DNA of 64,000 nucleotides from Tabrizicola thermarum. Lineage in GTDB: Bacteria; Pseudomonadota; Alphaproteobacteria; Rhodobacterales; Rhodobacteraceae. The stretch covers positions 310,001 through 374,000 of the forward strand of contig NZ_QMJY01000013.1 of NCBI RefSeq assembly GCF_003574395.1, written 5' to 3'. This document shows positions 33,325 through 42,393 of this stretch, piece after piece; within the stretch, counting starts at the first letter, position 1, and every line of letters starts with the position of its first letter. The notes beneath the pieces were generated by a model, which was not told where the DNA came from, did no database searches, and saw nothing but the letters and a program-made list of their open reading frames with translations. The position numbers and the translations under genes are program-made.

Positions 33325-34314
33325 TCAGCGGTTCACATCCACCACCACCCGTCCCTGCACGCCTCCCTTCAGGATCGCAGCGCCCAAGGCAGGCACCTCC
33401 CCCAGACCCACCTCCCGGACCATTGCCTCCAGCTTCCCCATCGGCAGGTCCGCGACCACCCGCCCCCAGGCCCGCACCCGCCGCTCGAAGGGGACGGTCA
33501 CGGAATCGATCCCCAGCAGGTTCACCCCCCGCAGCAGGAACGGGATGACCGAGGCCGGCAGCGCCGCCCCCCCCGCCAGCCCCACCGCCGCGACCGAGGC
33601 GCCGTGCTTCATCTGCCCCAGCACCCGCGCCAGCATCGCGCCGCCCACCGCATCCACGCATCCCGCCCAGGTCTCGCTCTCCAGCGGTCGCTTCACCGTC
33701 TCGGCCAGGTCAGCCCGCGGCACGATCCGCGAGGCGCCAAGGTCGCGCAGATACCCCTCAGTCTCTGCCCGCCCCGTCACCGCCGCGACCTGATAGCCCA
33801 GACCAGCCAGCACCGCGACAGCCACCGAGCCCACGCCGCCCGAGGCGCCCGTCACCAGCACCTCGCCCTTGTCCGGCGTCAGCCCATGCTCCTCCAGCGC
33901 CATCACCGCCAGCATCGCCGTGAACCCCGCCGTCCCCACCGCCATCGCCTGCCGCGTGGTGAGGCCCGAGGGCAGCGGCACCAGCCAGTCCGCCCTGACC
34001 CGCGCCTTCTGGGCATAGCCGCCCCAATGGATCTCTCCCACCCGCCAGCCGGTCAGCACCACCTTGTCGCCGGGCCTGTAGCGGGCATCCTCCGACGCCT
34101 CGACCGTCCCGGCAAAGTCGATCCCCGCCACATGCGGCCAGGACCGGACGATCCCCCCGCCGGTCGGCGACAGCGCCAACCCGTCCTTGTAGTTCAGCGT
34201 CGAATACTCGACCGCCACCGTCACGTCCCCCGCAGGCAGGGCGCTTTCGTCCAGCTCTCGCAGATGCGCCACGGCGGCATCGCCTTCCTTCTCCAGAACC
34301 AGTGCGCGGAACAT
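33325..34314 (-). CDS. acuI: Acryloyl-CoA reductase-type MDR oxidoreductase (AcuI/YhdH)
   Basis: A 329-residue NADPH-dependent medium-chain reductase of the AcuI/YhdH family. It reduces acryloyl-CoA to propionyl-CoA during DMSP and 3-hydroxypropionate metabolism. Family features are the opening MFRALVLEKEGD, STLNYKDGLALSPTGG, the PHVAGIDFAGTV segment and the nucleotide motif VTGASGGVGSVAVAVLAGLG. No zinc-binding cysteine cluster. It stands alone, divergent from the beta-hydroxyacid dehydrogenase. A dispersed repeat follows its stop codon. Confidence 0.87.
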   Translation of the reverse strand: MFRALVLEKEGDAAVAHLRELDESALPAGDVTVAVEYSTLNYKDGLALSPTGGGIVRSWPHVAGIDFAGTVEASEDARYRPGDKVVLTGWRVGEIHWGGYAQKARVRADWLVPLPSGLTTRQAMAVGTAGFTAMLAVMALEEHGLTPDKGEVLVTGASGGVGSVAVAVLAGLGYQVAAVTGRAETEGYLRDLGASRIVPRADLAETVKRPLESETWAGCVDAVGGAMLARVLGQMKHGASVAAVGLAGGAALPASVIPFLLRGVNLLGIDSVTVPFERRVRAWGRVVADLPMGKLEAMVREVGLGEVPALGAAILKGGVQGRVVVDVNR

Positions 34315-34410
34315 GATCGCCTCCCTTGTTGACCGGCGCCAGTCGGCCCGGTGGAAGCCGGATTGTCAACCCGCGCCGCCTGGGCCACCTTGCCCGGAAA
34401 GGAGACCCGC

Positions 34411-35298
34411 ATGACCCAGGAACACATCGGTTTCGCAGGCTTGGGCCTGATGGGCCACGGCATGGCGAAGAACATCGTGGAGAAGGGATACCCCCTGACC
34501 GTCACCGCCCACCGCAACCGCGCGCCCGTCGATGACCTGATCGCGCGCGGCGCGACCGAGGCGACCATCGAAGACCTCGCCGCACGCTGCACGATCATCT
34601 TCCTCACCCTCCCCGGCTCGCCTCAGGTCTCCGAGGCCGTAGCGAAGATGATCCCCCACCTGAAGCCCGGCGCGGTGATCGTGGACTGCTCCACCTCCGA
34701 CCCCACGGTCACCGAACGCCTCGCCGCCAACCTCGCCGCCAAAGGTGTCCACTTCGCCGACGCCCCCCTGTCGCGGACGCCCAAGGAGGCGTGGGAGGGC
34801 ACGCTCGACTGCATGGTGGGGGCCGAGCCCGACATCTTCGCCCGCATCCAGCCCGTCATCGCCACCTGGGCCGGGAAGATCGTCCATATCGGGCGGGTGG
34901 GCGACGGGCACCGGATGAAGCTTCTGAACAACTTCCTCTCCCTCGGCTACGCCGCGATCTATGCCGAGGCGCTGGCGCTGGCCGCCAAGGTCGGCATCTC
35001 CACCGCCACGTTCGACAGCGTGATCCGCGGGGGCCGGATGGACTGCGGCTTTTACCAGACCTTCATGGGCTACGCGCTGGAGGGCAACCGCGAGGCGCAC
35101 CGCTTCACCCTGTCGAACGCCTACAAGGACCTGCGCTATCTGGAGAGCATGGCCAACGCCGCCACCGTCACCACCACGATGGCGAGCGCGGCGAAGAACA
35201 GCTTCGCATCAGCGGTGGCGCAGGGCGGTGCGGGGCCGGAGGACTATGTGCCCCACCTGACGGATTTCGTCGCATGGGCGAATGGGGTGAAACGCTAG
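34411..35298 (+). CDS. NAD(P)-dependent beta-hydroxyacid dehydrogenase
   Basis: A 295-residue member of the 3-hydroxyisobutyrate dehydrogenase/tartronate semialdehyde reductase family. The Rossmann motif is GFAGLGLMGHGMAKNI near the N-terminus. The substrate-binding signature appears as DAPLSRTPKEAWEGTL, a variant of the usual DAPVSGG segment. The catalytic lysine lies in GDGHRMKLLNN. Substrate not assignable. I chose the start at 34411 because AAAGGAG lies 8 bases upstream. The stop overlaps the convergent hicA stop. Confidence 0.87.
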   Translation: MTQEHIGFAGLGLMGHGMAKNIVEKGYPLTVTAHRNRAPVDDLIARGATEATIEDLAARCTIIFLTLPGSPQVSEAVAKMIPHLKPGAVIVDCSTSDPTVTERLAANLAAKGVHFADAPLSRTPKEAWEGTLDCMVGAEPDIFARIQPVIATWAGKIVHIGRVGDGHRMKLLNNFLSLGYAAIYAEALALAAKVGISTATFDSVIRGGRMDCGFYQTFMGYALEGNREAHRFTLSNAYKDLRYLESMANAATVTTTMASAAKNSFASAVAQGGAGPEDYVPHLTDFVAWANGVKR

Positions 35299-35486
35299 AG
35301 TTTCTTCTGGATCCCGGCGTCCTTCAGGATGCCGTTGGCCGTGTGGCGGCTCATGATCTTGTGCGGGACGGTCACGGTCGGCTTGCCGTCGTCATGGCAC
35401 CATTTCTGGTGTTTCGATCCGCCGTCATGGTAATAGCCCGCCTCGGCCAGAAGCCGCACCACCTCGTCGTAGAAGCCCTTGACCAC
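35295..35486 (-). CDS. HicA-type toxin
   Basis: A 63-residue YcfA/HicA-like protein with a double-stranded-RNA-binding fold; HicA toxins cleave mRNA. The family pattern is seen as VRLLAEAGYYHDGGSKHQKW, with the histidine of the G-S-x-H motif, then TVTVPHKIMSRHTANGILKDAG. It starts with GTG two bases after the stop of the DUF1902 gene, the usual tight toxin-antitoxin spacing. The order here is antitoxin first. Confidence 0.8.
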   Translation of the reverse strand: MVKGFYDEVVRLLAEAGYYHDGGSKHQKWCHDDGKPTVTVPHKIMSRHTANGILKDAGIQKKL

Positions 35487-35488
35487 CC

Positions 35489-35746
35489 TCAGGCCGCCGC
35501 TGCGCCGCCGGTCTGAGGGGCGCGGAACCTGATCCAGGGGATCAGCTCGGACAGCGACCGCTGCGCGAGGTCGCGTTTGGTGATGTGGTTTTCCACGATC
35601 AGCTGCGGCCCGAGCTCGGCCGCCGCGGCCTCGAATTCCTCAAGCGTTTCGGCCTCGACATGCAGGCCGATGATGTCGCTTTCCGAGACCCAGACCCCGG
35701 CCTCGGAATCCCAGACGGCCTTGACGTAGAATTCAAGGGGTTTCAT
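35489..35746 (-). CDS. DUF1902 protein, probable HicB-like antitoxin
   Basis: An 85-residue DUF1902 protein, beginning MKPLEFYVKAVWDSEAGVWV and continuing SDIIGLHVEAETLEEFEAA. This is the HicB-type partial RNase H fold found in antitoxins. It lies two bases upstream of the HicA-type gene on the same strand. No C-terminal DNA-binding domain is evident (the tail is alanine-rich), so autoregulation may need another factor. GGAG precedes the start at 35746. Confidence 0.8.
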   Translation of the reverse strand: MKPLEFYVKAVWDSEAGVWVSESDIIGLHVEAETLEEFEAAAAELGPQLIVENHITKRDLAQRSLSELIPWIRFRAPQTGGAAAA

Positions 35747-35853
35747 CGGTAGCTCCTGTTCGCTTGCACTATGCAGCGAGACTGCGGCCAAGATATGGCC
35801 CTGCTCCGCACGGATGCAACAGGAAGGTTAGGAATGCGTTCCCTTCGCGCCCC

Positions 35854-38130
35854 TCACCCGCACTTCGAATGCCCGCACGACCCGCAGGTCAGGCAGCCCT
35901 CGACCATCCGCAGATCATACGACCCGCAGGCCGGGCAGGCCTTGCCCTTCGGAGCCTCTCCGACCCGCAAAAGCTCCGCCTTGGGGTCAGACTTCAGCCC
36001 CAGCCCCTCGCCCGCGATGAAACCGATGTCGATCAGGTGGCGTTCGATCACGCCTCCGATGGCCGCCAGAATAGACGGGATGTAGCGGCCCTCCATCCAG
36101 GCCCCGCCGCGGGGGTCGAAGACGGCTTTCAGCTCCTCGACCACGAACGAGATATCCCCGCCCCGCCGGAAGACGGCCGAGATCATCCGGGTCAGCGCCA
36201 CGGTCCAGGCGTAATGCTCCATGTTCTTCGAGTTGATGAACACCTCGAAGGGCCGCCGGTGGCCTGCCGTCACGATGTCGTTGATCGTGATATACAGGGC
36301 GTGTTCCGTGCCCGGCCATTTCAGCTTGTAGGTCCGCCCCTCCAGCGCCGCAGGCCGGTCGAGCGGTTCGGACAGATACACGACCTCCCCGCCCCGGACC
36401 TGATCCGGGGCCTCCCCCGGCACCTTTTCCGAGGACTCGGACACGGTCAGAACACTCCCCGTCACCTCGTTCGGCCGGTAGGTCGTGCAGCCCTTGCAGC
36501 CCTGATCCCAGGCGGCCATGTAGACCTCCTTGAAATCGTCAAAGCTGATGTCCGCCGGGCAGTTGATCGTCTTGGAAATCGAGGAATCGACCCATTTCTG
36601 CGCCGCCGCCTGCATCCGCACATGGTCGAGCGGCGGCAGGGTCTGGGCGTTGACGAAATGGTCCGGCAGGGGCGCATCGCCGAACTTCTCGCGCCAGAGG
36701 CGGACGGCGTAGTCCACCACTTCCTCCTCGGTGCGGGAGCCGTCCTTCTGCAACACCTTGCGGGTGTAGGCATAGGCGAAGACCGGCTCGATGCCCGACG
36801 ACACGTTCCCGGCGTAAAGCGAGATCGTCCCGGTCGGCGCGATCGAGGTCAGGAGCGCATTGCGGATCCCATGCGCCCGGATCGCCTCACGCACATCGGC
36901 GTCCATCCGGGCCATGTTGCCCGAGGCCAGATAGCGTTCGGCGTCGAACAGCGGGAAGGCCCCCTTTTCCCTGGAGAGGTCCACGCTGGCGAGATAGGCC
37001 GACCGAGCGATGGCATGCATCCAGATCTCGGTGACGCGCGTGGCCTCCTCGGACCCGTAGCGCAGACCGACCATCAGCAGCGCATCGGCAAGGCCCGTGA
37101 CCCCCAGCCCGATCCGCCGCTTGGCTTTCGCCTCGGCCTGCTGTTCGGGCAAGGGAAAGCGGCTGACATCGACCACGTTGTCCATCGCCCGGACGGCGGT
37201 GCGGACCAGACGGTCCAGCGCCTTCATGTCCATGCTGGAATGCGCGTCGAAGGGATCCTTCACCAGCGTCGGCAGGTTGACCGACCCCAGCAGGCAGGCG
37301 CCATAGGGCGGCAGGGGCTGCTCGCCGCAGGGGTTGGTGGCGGCAATGGTCTCGCAATAGTTCAGGTTGTTCATCGCGTTGATGCGGTCGATGAAGATCA
37401 CCCCCGGCTCGGCATAGTCGAAGGTGGACCGCATGATCTTGTTCCACAGGTCGCGCGCCTGAAGGGTGCGATACACCTTGCCGCCGAAGACCAGCTCCCA
37501 CGGGCCGTCGGCCTTGACGGCGGCCATGAAGGCATCGGTGACCAGAACCGACAGGTTGAACATGCGCAGCCGCGCGGGGTCGCGCTTGGCCTCGATGAAG
37601 GCCTCGATGTCGGGGTGGTCGCAGCGCATCGTCGCCATCATCGCGCCGCGACGGCTGCCCGCGGACATGATCGTCCGGCACATCGCGTCCCAGACATCCA
37701 TGAAGGACAAGGGCCCCGAGGCATCCGCCGCCACCCCCTTCACCTCGGCCCCGCGCGGGCGGATGGTGGAGAAATCATAGCCGATCCCGCCGCCCTGCTG
37801 CATGGTCAGCGCGGCCTCTTTCAGCGCGGTGAAGATGCCCTCCATCGTGTCGGGGATCGTGCCCATGACAAAGCAGTTGAACAGCGTGACGCTGCGCCCC
37901 GTCCCCGCGCCCGCCGTGATCCGGCCCGCAGGCAGGAACTTGAACCCTTCAAGCGCCGCGTAGAACTCCGCCTCCCACTTCGCGGGGTCCTGCTCCACCT
38001 CGGCCAGGGCGCGCGCGATCCGTCGCCAGGTATCCTCCACGCTGCCGTCGATGGGTGTCCCGTCCGCCTCCTTGAAGCGGTACTTCATGTCCCAGATGGC
38101 TTCGGCAATGGGGGCATGGAATCGCGACAT
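35854..38130 (-). CDS. nrdJ: Adenosylcobalamin-dependent ribonucleotide reductase
   Basis: A 758-residue class II ribonucleotide reductase, which makes deoxyribonucleotides using B12 without oxygen dependence. Active-site pieces are NLNYCETIAATNPCGEQPLP (thiyl/reductant cysteine and the N-x-C-x-E site) and the substrate-loop PTGTISLYAGNVSSGIEP. The C-terminus has a redox/zinc domain with CPACGSYDL and CLTCGSCGHSKCG. The first cysteine site is LFNCFVMG. It is monocistronic. A perfect DnaA box lies 23 bases upstream of the start codon. Confidence 0.94.
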   Translation of the reverse strand: MSRFHAPIAEAIWDMKYRFKEADGTPIDGSVEDTWRRIARALAEVEQDPAKWEAEFYAALEGFKFLPAGRITAGAGTGRSVTLFNCFVMGTIPDTMEGIFTALKEAALTMQQGGGIGYDFSTIRPRGAEVKGVAADASGPLSFMDVWDAMCRTIMSAGSRRGAMMATMRCDHPDIEAFIEAKRDPARLRMFNLSVLVTDAFMAAVKADGPWELVFGGKVYRTLQARDLWNKIMRSTFDYAEPGVIFIDRINAMNNLNYCETIAATNPCGEQPLPPYGACLLGSVNLPTLVKDPFDAHSSMDMKALDRLVRTAVRAMDNVVDVSRFPLPEQQAEAKAKRRIGLGVTGLADALLMVGLRYGSEEATRVTEIWMHAIARSAYLASVDLSREKGAFPLFDAERYLASGNMARMDADVREAIRAHGIRNALLTSIAPTGTISLYAGNVSSGIEPVFAYAYTRKVLQKDGSRTEEEVVDYAVRLWREKFGDAPLPDHFVNAQTLPPLDHVRMQAAAQKWVDSSISKTINCPADISFDDFKEVYMAAWDQGCKGCTTYRPNEVTGSVLTVSESSEKVPGEAPDQVRGGEVVYLSEPLDRPAALEGRTYKLKWPGTEHALYITINDIVTAGHRRPFEVFINSKNMEHYAWTVALTRMISAVFRRGGDISFVVEELKAVFDPRGGAWMEGRYIPSILAAIGGVIERHLIDIGFIAGEGLGLKSDPKAELLRVGEAPKGKACPACGSYDLRMVEGCLTCGSCGHSKCG

Positions 38131-38152
38131 CGGGGCGAATCTTTCTGTCTGT

Positions 38153-38161
38153 TGTGGATAA
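38153..38161 (-). promoter_or_regulatory. DnaA box upstream of nrdJ
   Basis: TGTGGATAA on the plus strand reads TTATCCACA on the minus strand, the consensus DnaA box, 23-31 bases before the nrdJ start. DnaA control of ribonucleotide reductase is established for E. coli nrdAB. A single box has some chance probability. Confidence 0.4.
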
Positions 38162-38242
38162 GTGCGGCGAAGGACCCAAGATACGCCCCAAGCCCCCTCG
38201 GGTCAACTTGAAGCCCCCGCCGCAGGCCCTATGATCCGCCGC

Positions 38243-38662
38243 ATGATCCACCTCCTGAAACTCTGCGTCGGCGCCGACTCGGTCGAGGACCTCATCGACT
38301 GGCAGCGTGAGCAACGCCCGCATTGGCCCGAAGGCCGCGCGATCCACGTCACCCGCATGTGGCCCAAGCGCGAGGCCGAGGTGCTGGAAGGCTCGCTCTA
38401 CTGGGTCATCAAGGGTGCGATCCTGGCCCGCCAGCGCATCCTCGACCTGCAAGAGGTGAACCTCGGCGACGGCATCCCGCGCTGCGCCCTGGTGCTGGAT
38501 CAGGAGGTCATCCGCACCGAAGCCGCTGCCCGCCGCCCCTTCCAGGGCTGGCGCTACCTTGACCCGAAAGAGGCCCCGCGCGACCTGCCCAGGGGCCGGG
38601 CCAAGGATGACCCGCTGCCGCCGAAACTGGCGCAGGCCCTGGCGGAACTGGGCCTGCACTGA
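38243..38662 (+). CDS. DUF1489 family protein
   Basis: A 139-residue protein of the alphaproteobacterial DUF1489 family, function unknown. Typical parts are MIHLLKLCVGADSVEDL at the start, HVTRMWPKREAEVLEGSLYW in the middle and DGIPRCALVLDQEVIRTE. I chose the start at 38243 by comparison with family N-termini; an in-frame ATG at 38231 adds four residues. No strong ribosome-binding site is seen for either. It is divergent from nrdJ and convergent with hisG. Confidence 0.8.
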   Translation: MIHLLKLCVGADSVEDLIDWQREQRPHWPEGRAIHVTRMWPKREAEVLEGSLYWVIKGAILARQRILDLQEVNLGDGIPRCALVLDQEVIRTEAAARRPFQGWRYLDPKEAPRDLPRGRAKDDPLPPKLAQALAELGLH

Positions 38663-38686
38663 CCCCGCCGGGGACCCGCGGTCACG

Positions 38687-39382
38687 CTAGAACGGCGACC
38701 GGACACCCAGCCGCTGCGCCAGCTGCTCCATCGCCGCCCGGTCCTCCGCCGACCACTCCGCCATCCGGCTGGCCCAAAGCACCGCCTGGCTGGAATGGAT
38801 CAACCCGTCCGACAGGATGCGCAGGTGGTTGGCCCGCAGGGTCTCGCCCGACGAGGTGATGTCGGCGATGCACTCCGCCGTCCCGTTCTTCACCGTGCCT
38901 TCGGTCGCGCCCTGGCTGTCCACCAGCTGATAATCCGCAACCCCTTGCGCCTGAAGGAATTCCCGCACCAGCCGGTGATACTTGGTGGCGATCCGCAGCC
39001 GGTGGCCATGCACCTTGCGGAAGGCGGCGGCGGCGGCGTCCAGATCGTCCACCGTTTCCACGTCGATCCAGACGTTCGGCACCGCGATCACCAGATCGGC
39101 CTTCCCGAAACCCAGCTTCGCCACCTCGGCCACCTCGTCCTCGGCCAGCTGCTCGCGCACGAGGTCCGACCCGGTCACGCCCAGGTGAATCCGCCCGGCG
39201 GCCAGTTCACGCGGGATTTCCCCTGCGGACAGCAGCACCGGGACCACACCCTCCACGCCTTCCACGACGCCCGAATACTCCCGGTCGGACCCGGAGCGCC
39301 TCATCATCACGCCCCGTGCGCCGAACCAGTCGAAGCAATCCTGCATCAGCCGCCCCTTGGACGGCACGCCCAGCCGGATCAT
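38687..39382 (-). CDS. hisG: ATP phosphoribosyltransferase, short form
   Basis: A 231-residue short-form HisG, the first enzyme of histidine synthesis, joining ATP and PRPP. The short form lacks the C-terminal regulatory domain and needs HisZ, which is encoded next door. Family segments are GVPSKGRL at the start, GVTGSDLV, RIATKYHRL and the PRPP-binding stretch DITSSGETLRAN. The start codon overlaps the hisZ stop by four bases (ATGA). The order hisS-hisZ-hisG on one transcript is a known alphaproteobacterial arrangement. Confidence 0.96.
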   Translation of the reverse strand: MIRLGVPSKGRLMQDCFDWFGARGVMMRRSGSDREYSGVVEGVEGVVPVLLSAGEIPRELAAGRIHLGVTGSDLVREQLAEDEVAEVAKLGFGKADLVIAVPNVWIDVETVDDLDAAAAAFRKVHGHRLRIATKYHRLVREFLQAQGVADYQLVDSQGATEGTVKNGTAECIADITSSGETLRANHLRILSDGLIHSSQAVLWASRMAEWSAEDRAAMEQLAQRLGVRSPF

Positions 39383-40476
39383 GCCAGCGCCCCCTTCAGC
39401 CGCGCGACGAGGCCGGGCCGGATCACGCCCCCCACCGCCGGGATGAAGGCGCCCGCCCCCAGCACCGCCGTCAGCGCGTCATAGCGCCCGCCACTGGCCA
39501 CGGGCGGCATACCCTCGGCCAGAAAGCTGAAGACGAAGCCGTCATAGTATTCCAGCGCCGTCCGCCCGTGGCTGGCCTCGAAGGCCAGCGTCGCCACATC
39601 GACGCCCCTCGCGGCCAGAGCCTCCAGCCGCGCGGCGAAACGGTCCACCGCAGGGGCGATGGCGGGCAGCATCGGGGTGATCCCGCGCAGATGGGCCAGG
39701 GCATGGGCCGCAGGGGCCTCCAGCGACAGAAGGTCGTAGAGCAGCGCCGCCTCGGTCGCCCGGATCGGCGGGGTTTCGGCATCGGCGACCAGAGCCTCGG
39801 CCCGGGTGGCGATTTCCTCGGCAGAGCGCAGGCCGACGAAGGTGCCGGCTTCCGCGATCAGCTGCGCCGGGCTTCCCGCCTTAAGCCGTTCCAGCAGCGC
39901 CAGCCGCCCCGCCGGAACCGAAGCCCGCCCGGCAAAGCGATCCAGCAGCGCCTTGAACCGGTGCGGCCGCCAGACATGGCGCAAGAGCGCCGCCTTCCGC
40001 CGCTCGCTGGTCTCCAGCCCCCGGACGGCGGCCATCAGGATGCCGATGTCGCCGGTGACGGGGCGCAGGTCCAGGCCGGCCAGAAGGTCGCGGAACAGCG
40101 CAAAGACCTCGGCATCCGCCACTTCGGGCGCTGCGCGGTCAAACACCTCGTAGCCGACCTGAAGGTATTCGCTGGCCCGGCCCGAACCGCGCGCCTGCTT
40201 GCGGAAGACCTCGCCCAGATAGGCATAGCGCGCCGGTTCCGCGCCGTGGGCCATGTGCGCCTGCACCACGGGGACGGTGAAATCGGGGCGCAGCATCATC
40301 TCGCCGCGCACCGGATCGTCGGTCACATAGGCCCGTGCCCGGATGTCCTCGCCATACAGGTCCAGCAGCGTGCCCGCCGGTTGCAGGATATCCGCCTCGA
40401 CCGGCACCGCCCCCGCCTGCACGAAGGCCGCCAGCAGCCGCTCGCCCTCGGCCCGGATGGCGGCCTTGGGGGTCAT
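39379..40476 (-). CDS. hisZ: ATP phosphoribosyltransferase regulatory subunit
   Basis: A 365-residue HisZ, a catalytically inactive paralogue of histidyl-tRNA synthetase that assembles with short HisG into the active, histidine-regulated complex. It keeps the class II synthetase core, with [15 protein letters not shown] (motif 2-like), [19 protein letters not shown] and the late [16 protein letters not shown]. The N-terminus is [15 protein letters not shown]. Start and stop each overlap a neighbour by four bases (hisS and hisG). Confidence 0.94.
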   Translation of the reverse strand: MTPKAAIRAEGERLLAAFVQAGAVPVEADILQPAGTLLDLYGEDIRARAYVTDDPVRGEMMLRPDFTVPVVQAHMAHGAEPARYAYLGEVFRKQARGSGRASEYLQVGYEVFDRAAPEVADAEVFALFRDLLAGLDLRPVTGDIGILMAAVRGLETSERRKAALLRHVWRPHRFKALLDRFAGRASVPAGRLALLERLKAGSPAQLIAEAGTFVGLRSAEEIATRAEALVADAETPPIRATEAALLYDLLSLEAPAAHALAHLRGITPMLPAIAPAVDRFAARLEALAARGVDVATLAFEASHGRTALEYYDGFVFSFLAEGMPPVASGGRYDALTAVLGAGAFIPAVGGVIRPGLVARLKGALA

Positions 40477-41939
40477 TGGCCCAGCATCTTCCGGACCGCC
40501 GCCACCAGATCGGCGCGCGGCACCTCGACCTGCGCGGGGCGGTCCTTCCATTCTTCCAGCGTGGCGCTTTCGGCGATCTTCGCACCCAGGATCAGGTCCT
40601 TGAGGATCACCGTCCCCTTCGCCGCCTCGTCCCCGCCCTGGATCACCGCCACCGGCGATTGCCGCTTGTCGGCGTATTTCAGCTGGTTGCCGAAGTTCTT
40701 CGGATTGCCCAGATAGACCTCGGCCCGGATGCCCGCCTGCCGCAACTCGCCGACCATGGCCATGTAATCGGCCATCCGGTCGCGGTCCATCACGGTCACG
40801 ACGACTGGCCCGGCCGTCTCGCCCCCGACGCGCCCCTTCGCCCGCAGCGCCGCGAGAAGGCGGTCCACCCCGATGGACACCCCCGTCGCGGGCACATCCT
40901 GCCCGGTGAAGCGTTTCACCAGCCCATCATACCGTCCGCCCCCGGCGACCGAGCCGAAGTTGCGCGGACGGCCCTTCTCGTCGGTGATCTGGAAGGTCAG
41001 TTCCGCCTCATAGACCGGCCCGGTATAGTAGCCGAGGCCCCGGACCACGCCGGGGTCCAGCATGATCCGGTCCGGCCCGTATCCTTGCGCGTCGAGCAGC
41101 GCCGCGATGGCTTCCAGTTCGGACACACCCTCGGCCCCGATCACCGAGCCGCCGACCAGCTCGCGCAGCCGAGCCACCGTCGCGGCTCCCGCGTCGCGCT
41201 TGGCCGAGGTGAAGCCCATCACCACTTCGGCCTGTTCGGTGCCCAGACCGGCGCCCCTGGTGAAGTCGCCGCTCTCGTCCTTGCGGCCCTCGCCCAGGAG
41301 CGCCCGGACACCCTCTGGCCCCAGACGGTCGATCTTGTCGATGGCCCGCAACACGATGCCGCGTTCGGCCTCCTTGTCGTCACCCGCCAGCCCCGCGACC
41401 TCCATCACGCCATTCAGGACCTTGCGGTTATTGACCTTCACCACATAGTCGCCGCGGGGGATGCCGACTTCTTCCAGCGCATCGGCCAGCATGGCGCAGA
41501 TTTCGGCGTCCGCCGCCACGGAAGCCGACCCCACCGTGTCGGCGTCGCACTGGTAGAACTGGCGAAAGCGGCCCGGACCCGGTTTCTCGTTCCGCCAGAC
41601 CGGGCCCATCGCGTAGCGGCGGTAGGGGGAGGGGAGGTCGTTCCGGTACTGGGCCGCGACCCGCGCCAGCGGGGCGGTGAGGTCGTACCTCAGGGCCAGC
41701 CAGTCGCCCTCCTCCTCCCAGGCAAAGACGCCTTCGTTCGGGCGGTCCACGTCGGGCAGGAACTTGCCGAGGGCCTCGACGGTTTCCACGGCGGAGGTTT
41801 CCAGCGGGTCGAACCCGTAGCGATGATAGACCCCCGCGATGCGGTCGAGCATGGCCTTGCGTTCGGTGACCTCGGCCCCGAAGTAGTCGCGGAATCCCTT
41901 CGGGGTCTCGGCGCGGGGGCGGCGGGGTTTGTCGGCCAT
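40473..41939 (-). CDS. hisS: Histidyl-tRNA synthetase
   Basis: A 488-residue class II aminoacyl-tRNA synthetase for histidine. Motif 1 region is around [13 protein letters not shown]. Motif 2 is [22 protein letters not shown], seen as [20 protein letters not shown]. The histidine A motif is [11 protein letters not shown] and motif 3 is [10 protein letters not shown]. The C-terminal anticodon-binding domain starts near [11 protein letters not shown]. The start at 41939 (MADKPRR) follows AAGG. It heads the hisS-hisZ-hisG transcript and is divergent from slyX. Confidence 0.96.
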   Translation of the reverse strand: MADKPRRPRAETPKGFRDYFGAEVTERKAMLDRIAGVYHRYGFDPLETSAVETVEALGKFLPDVDRPNEGVFAWEEEGDWLALRYDLTAPLARVAAQYRNDLPSPYRRYAMGPVWRNEKPGPGRFRQFYQCDADTVGSASVAADAEICAMLADALEEVGIPRGDYVVKVNNRKVLNGVMEVAGLAGDDKEAERGIVLRAIDKIDRLGPEGVRALLGEGRKDESGDFTRGAGLGTEQAEVVMGFTSAKRDAGAATVARLRELVGGSVIGAEGVSELEAIAALLDAQGYGPDRIMLDPGVVRGLGYYTGPVYEAELTFQITDEKGRPRNFGSVAGGGRYDGLVKRFTGQDVPATGVSIGVDRLLAALRAKGRVGGETAGPVVVTVMDRDRMADYMAMVGELRQAGIRAEVYLGNPKNFGNQLKYADKRQSPVAVIQGGDEAAKGTVILKDLILGAKIAESATLEEWKDRPAQVEVPRADLVAAVRKMLGQ

Positions 41940-42009
41940 GGGCGGGACCTTCGCTTTTGATCGGGGTCCGTGTATCCCGTGGGAGAGAGGCGGGCAAGCG
42001 GGGGGTGCG

Positions 42010-42210
42010 ATGGACCGGGTCGAGGCTCTGGAGGAACGGGTGGCCCACCTGATGCGGGCGGTGGAGGATCTGTCGGACGTGGTGGCCCGGCAGGCGGGGG
42101 AGATCGCGGGGCTGGAGCGGCGGGTTCGGCTGCTGATGGAGCGGGCTGCGGAGGAGGAGGCCCTGGGGGGAGCCCCTCCGGAGGCGAACGTCCGCCCGCC
42201 GCACTGGTGA
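42010..42210 (+). CDS. SlyX family protein
   Basis: A 66-residue coiled-coil protein of the SlyX family, function unknown. It has the characteristic heptad pattern [19 protein letters not shown] and [20 protein letters not shown] chose the ATG at 42010 because GGGGGTG lies upstream and the similarity starts there. It is divergent from hisS across 70 bases. A copy of the dispersed 72-bp repeat starts three bases after its stop codon. Confidence 0.78.
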   Translation: MDRVEALEERVAHLMRAVEDLSDVVARQAGEIAGLERRVRLLMERAAEEEALGGAPPEANVRPPHW

Positions 42211-42212
42211 GC

Positions 42213-42284
42213 GCGCCGCGCGCGGCGCGGTGGAGGCCGCAAAGGATTCCAAGGGGTTAGCTGTGGGCGTTAGGGGTTTGTTAA
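42213..42284 (+). repeat. 72-bp dispersed repeat, copy B
   Basis: Inverted relative to copy A at 33249-33320, with 67 of 72 positions identical. It starts with the palindrome GCGCCGCGCGCGGCGC immediately after slyX and ends GTTAGGGGTTTGTTAA. The AT-rich reverse transcriptase island begins right after it. The remaining roughly 110 bases before the reverse transcriptase start show no gene. Confidence 0.85.
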
Positions 42285-42393
42285 GCTTTTGCTGCCATCA
42301 TTTTCCTGAGTGCTGCCCTACAACTTTGGCTTGTCTCGCATTGCGTCTAAGGTTGATATTGCCTTGAGTAGCGGCCTTTTCAGGACCTAACGA

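Noticed and set aside
33249-42284. A 9-kb composite transposon bounded by the inverted 72-bp repeats
   Set aside because: The enclosed genes (acuI, nrdJ, hisG-hisZ-hisS, slyX) are typical chromosomal genes with native composition. The repeats sit at gene ends like dispersed elements, and no transposase is inside.
42211-42393. Retron-type non-coding RNA upstream of the reverse transcriptase
   Set aside because: The region is short and half of it is the dispersed 72-bp repeat. No msr/msd-like inverted repeats or long stem were found. A small RNA is not excluded.
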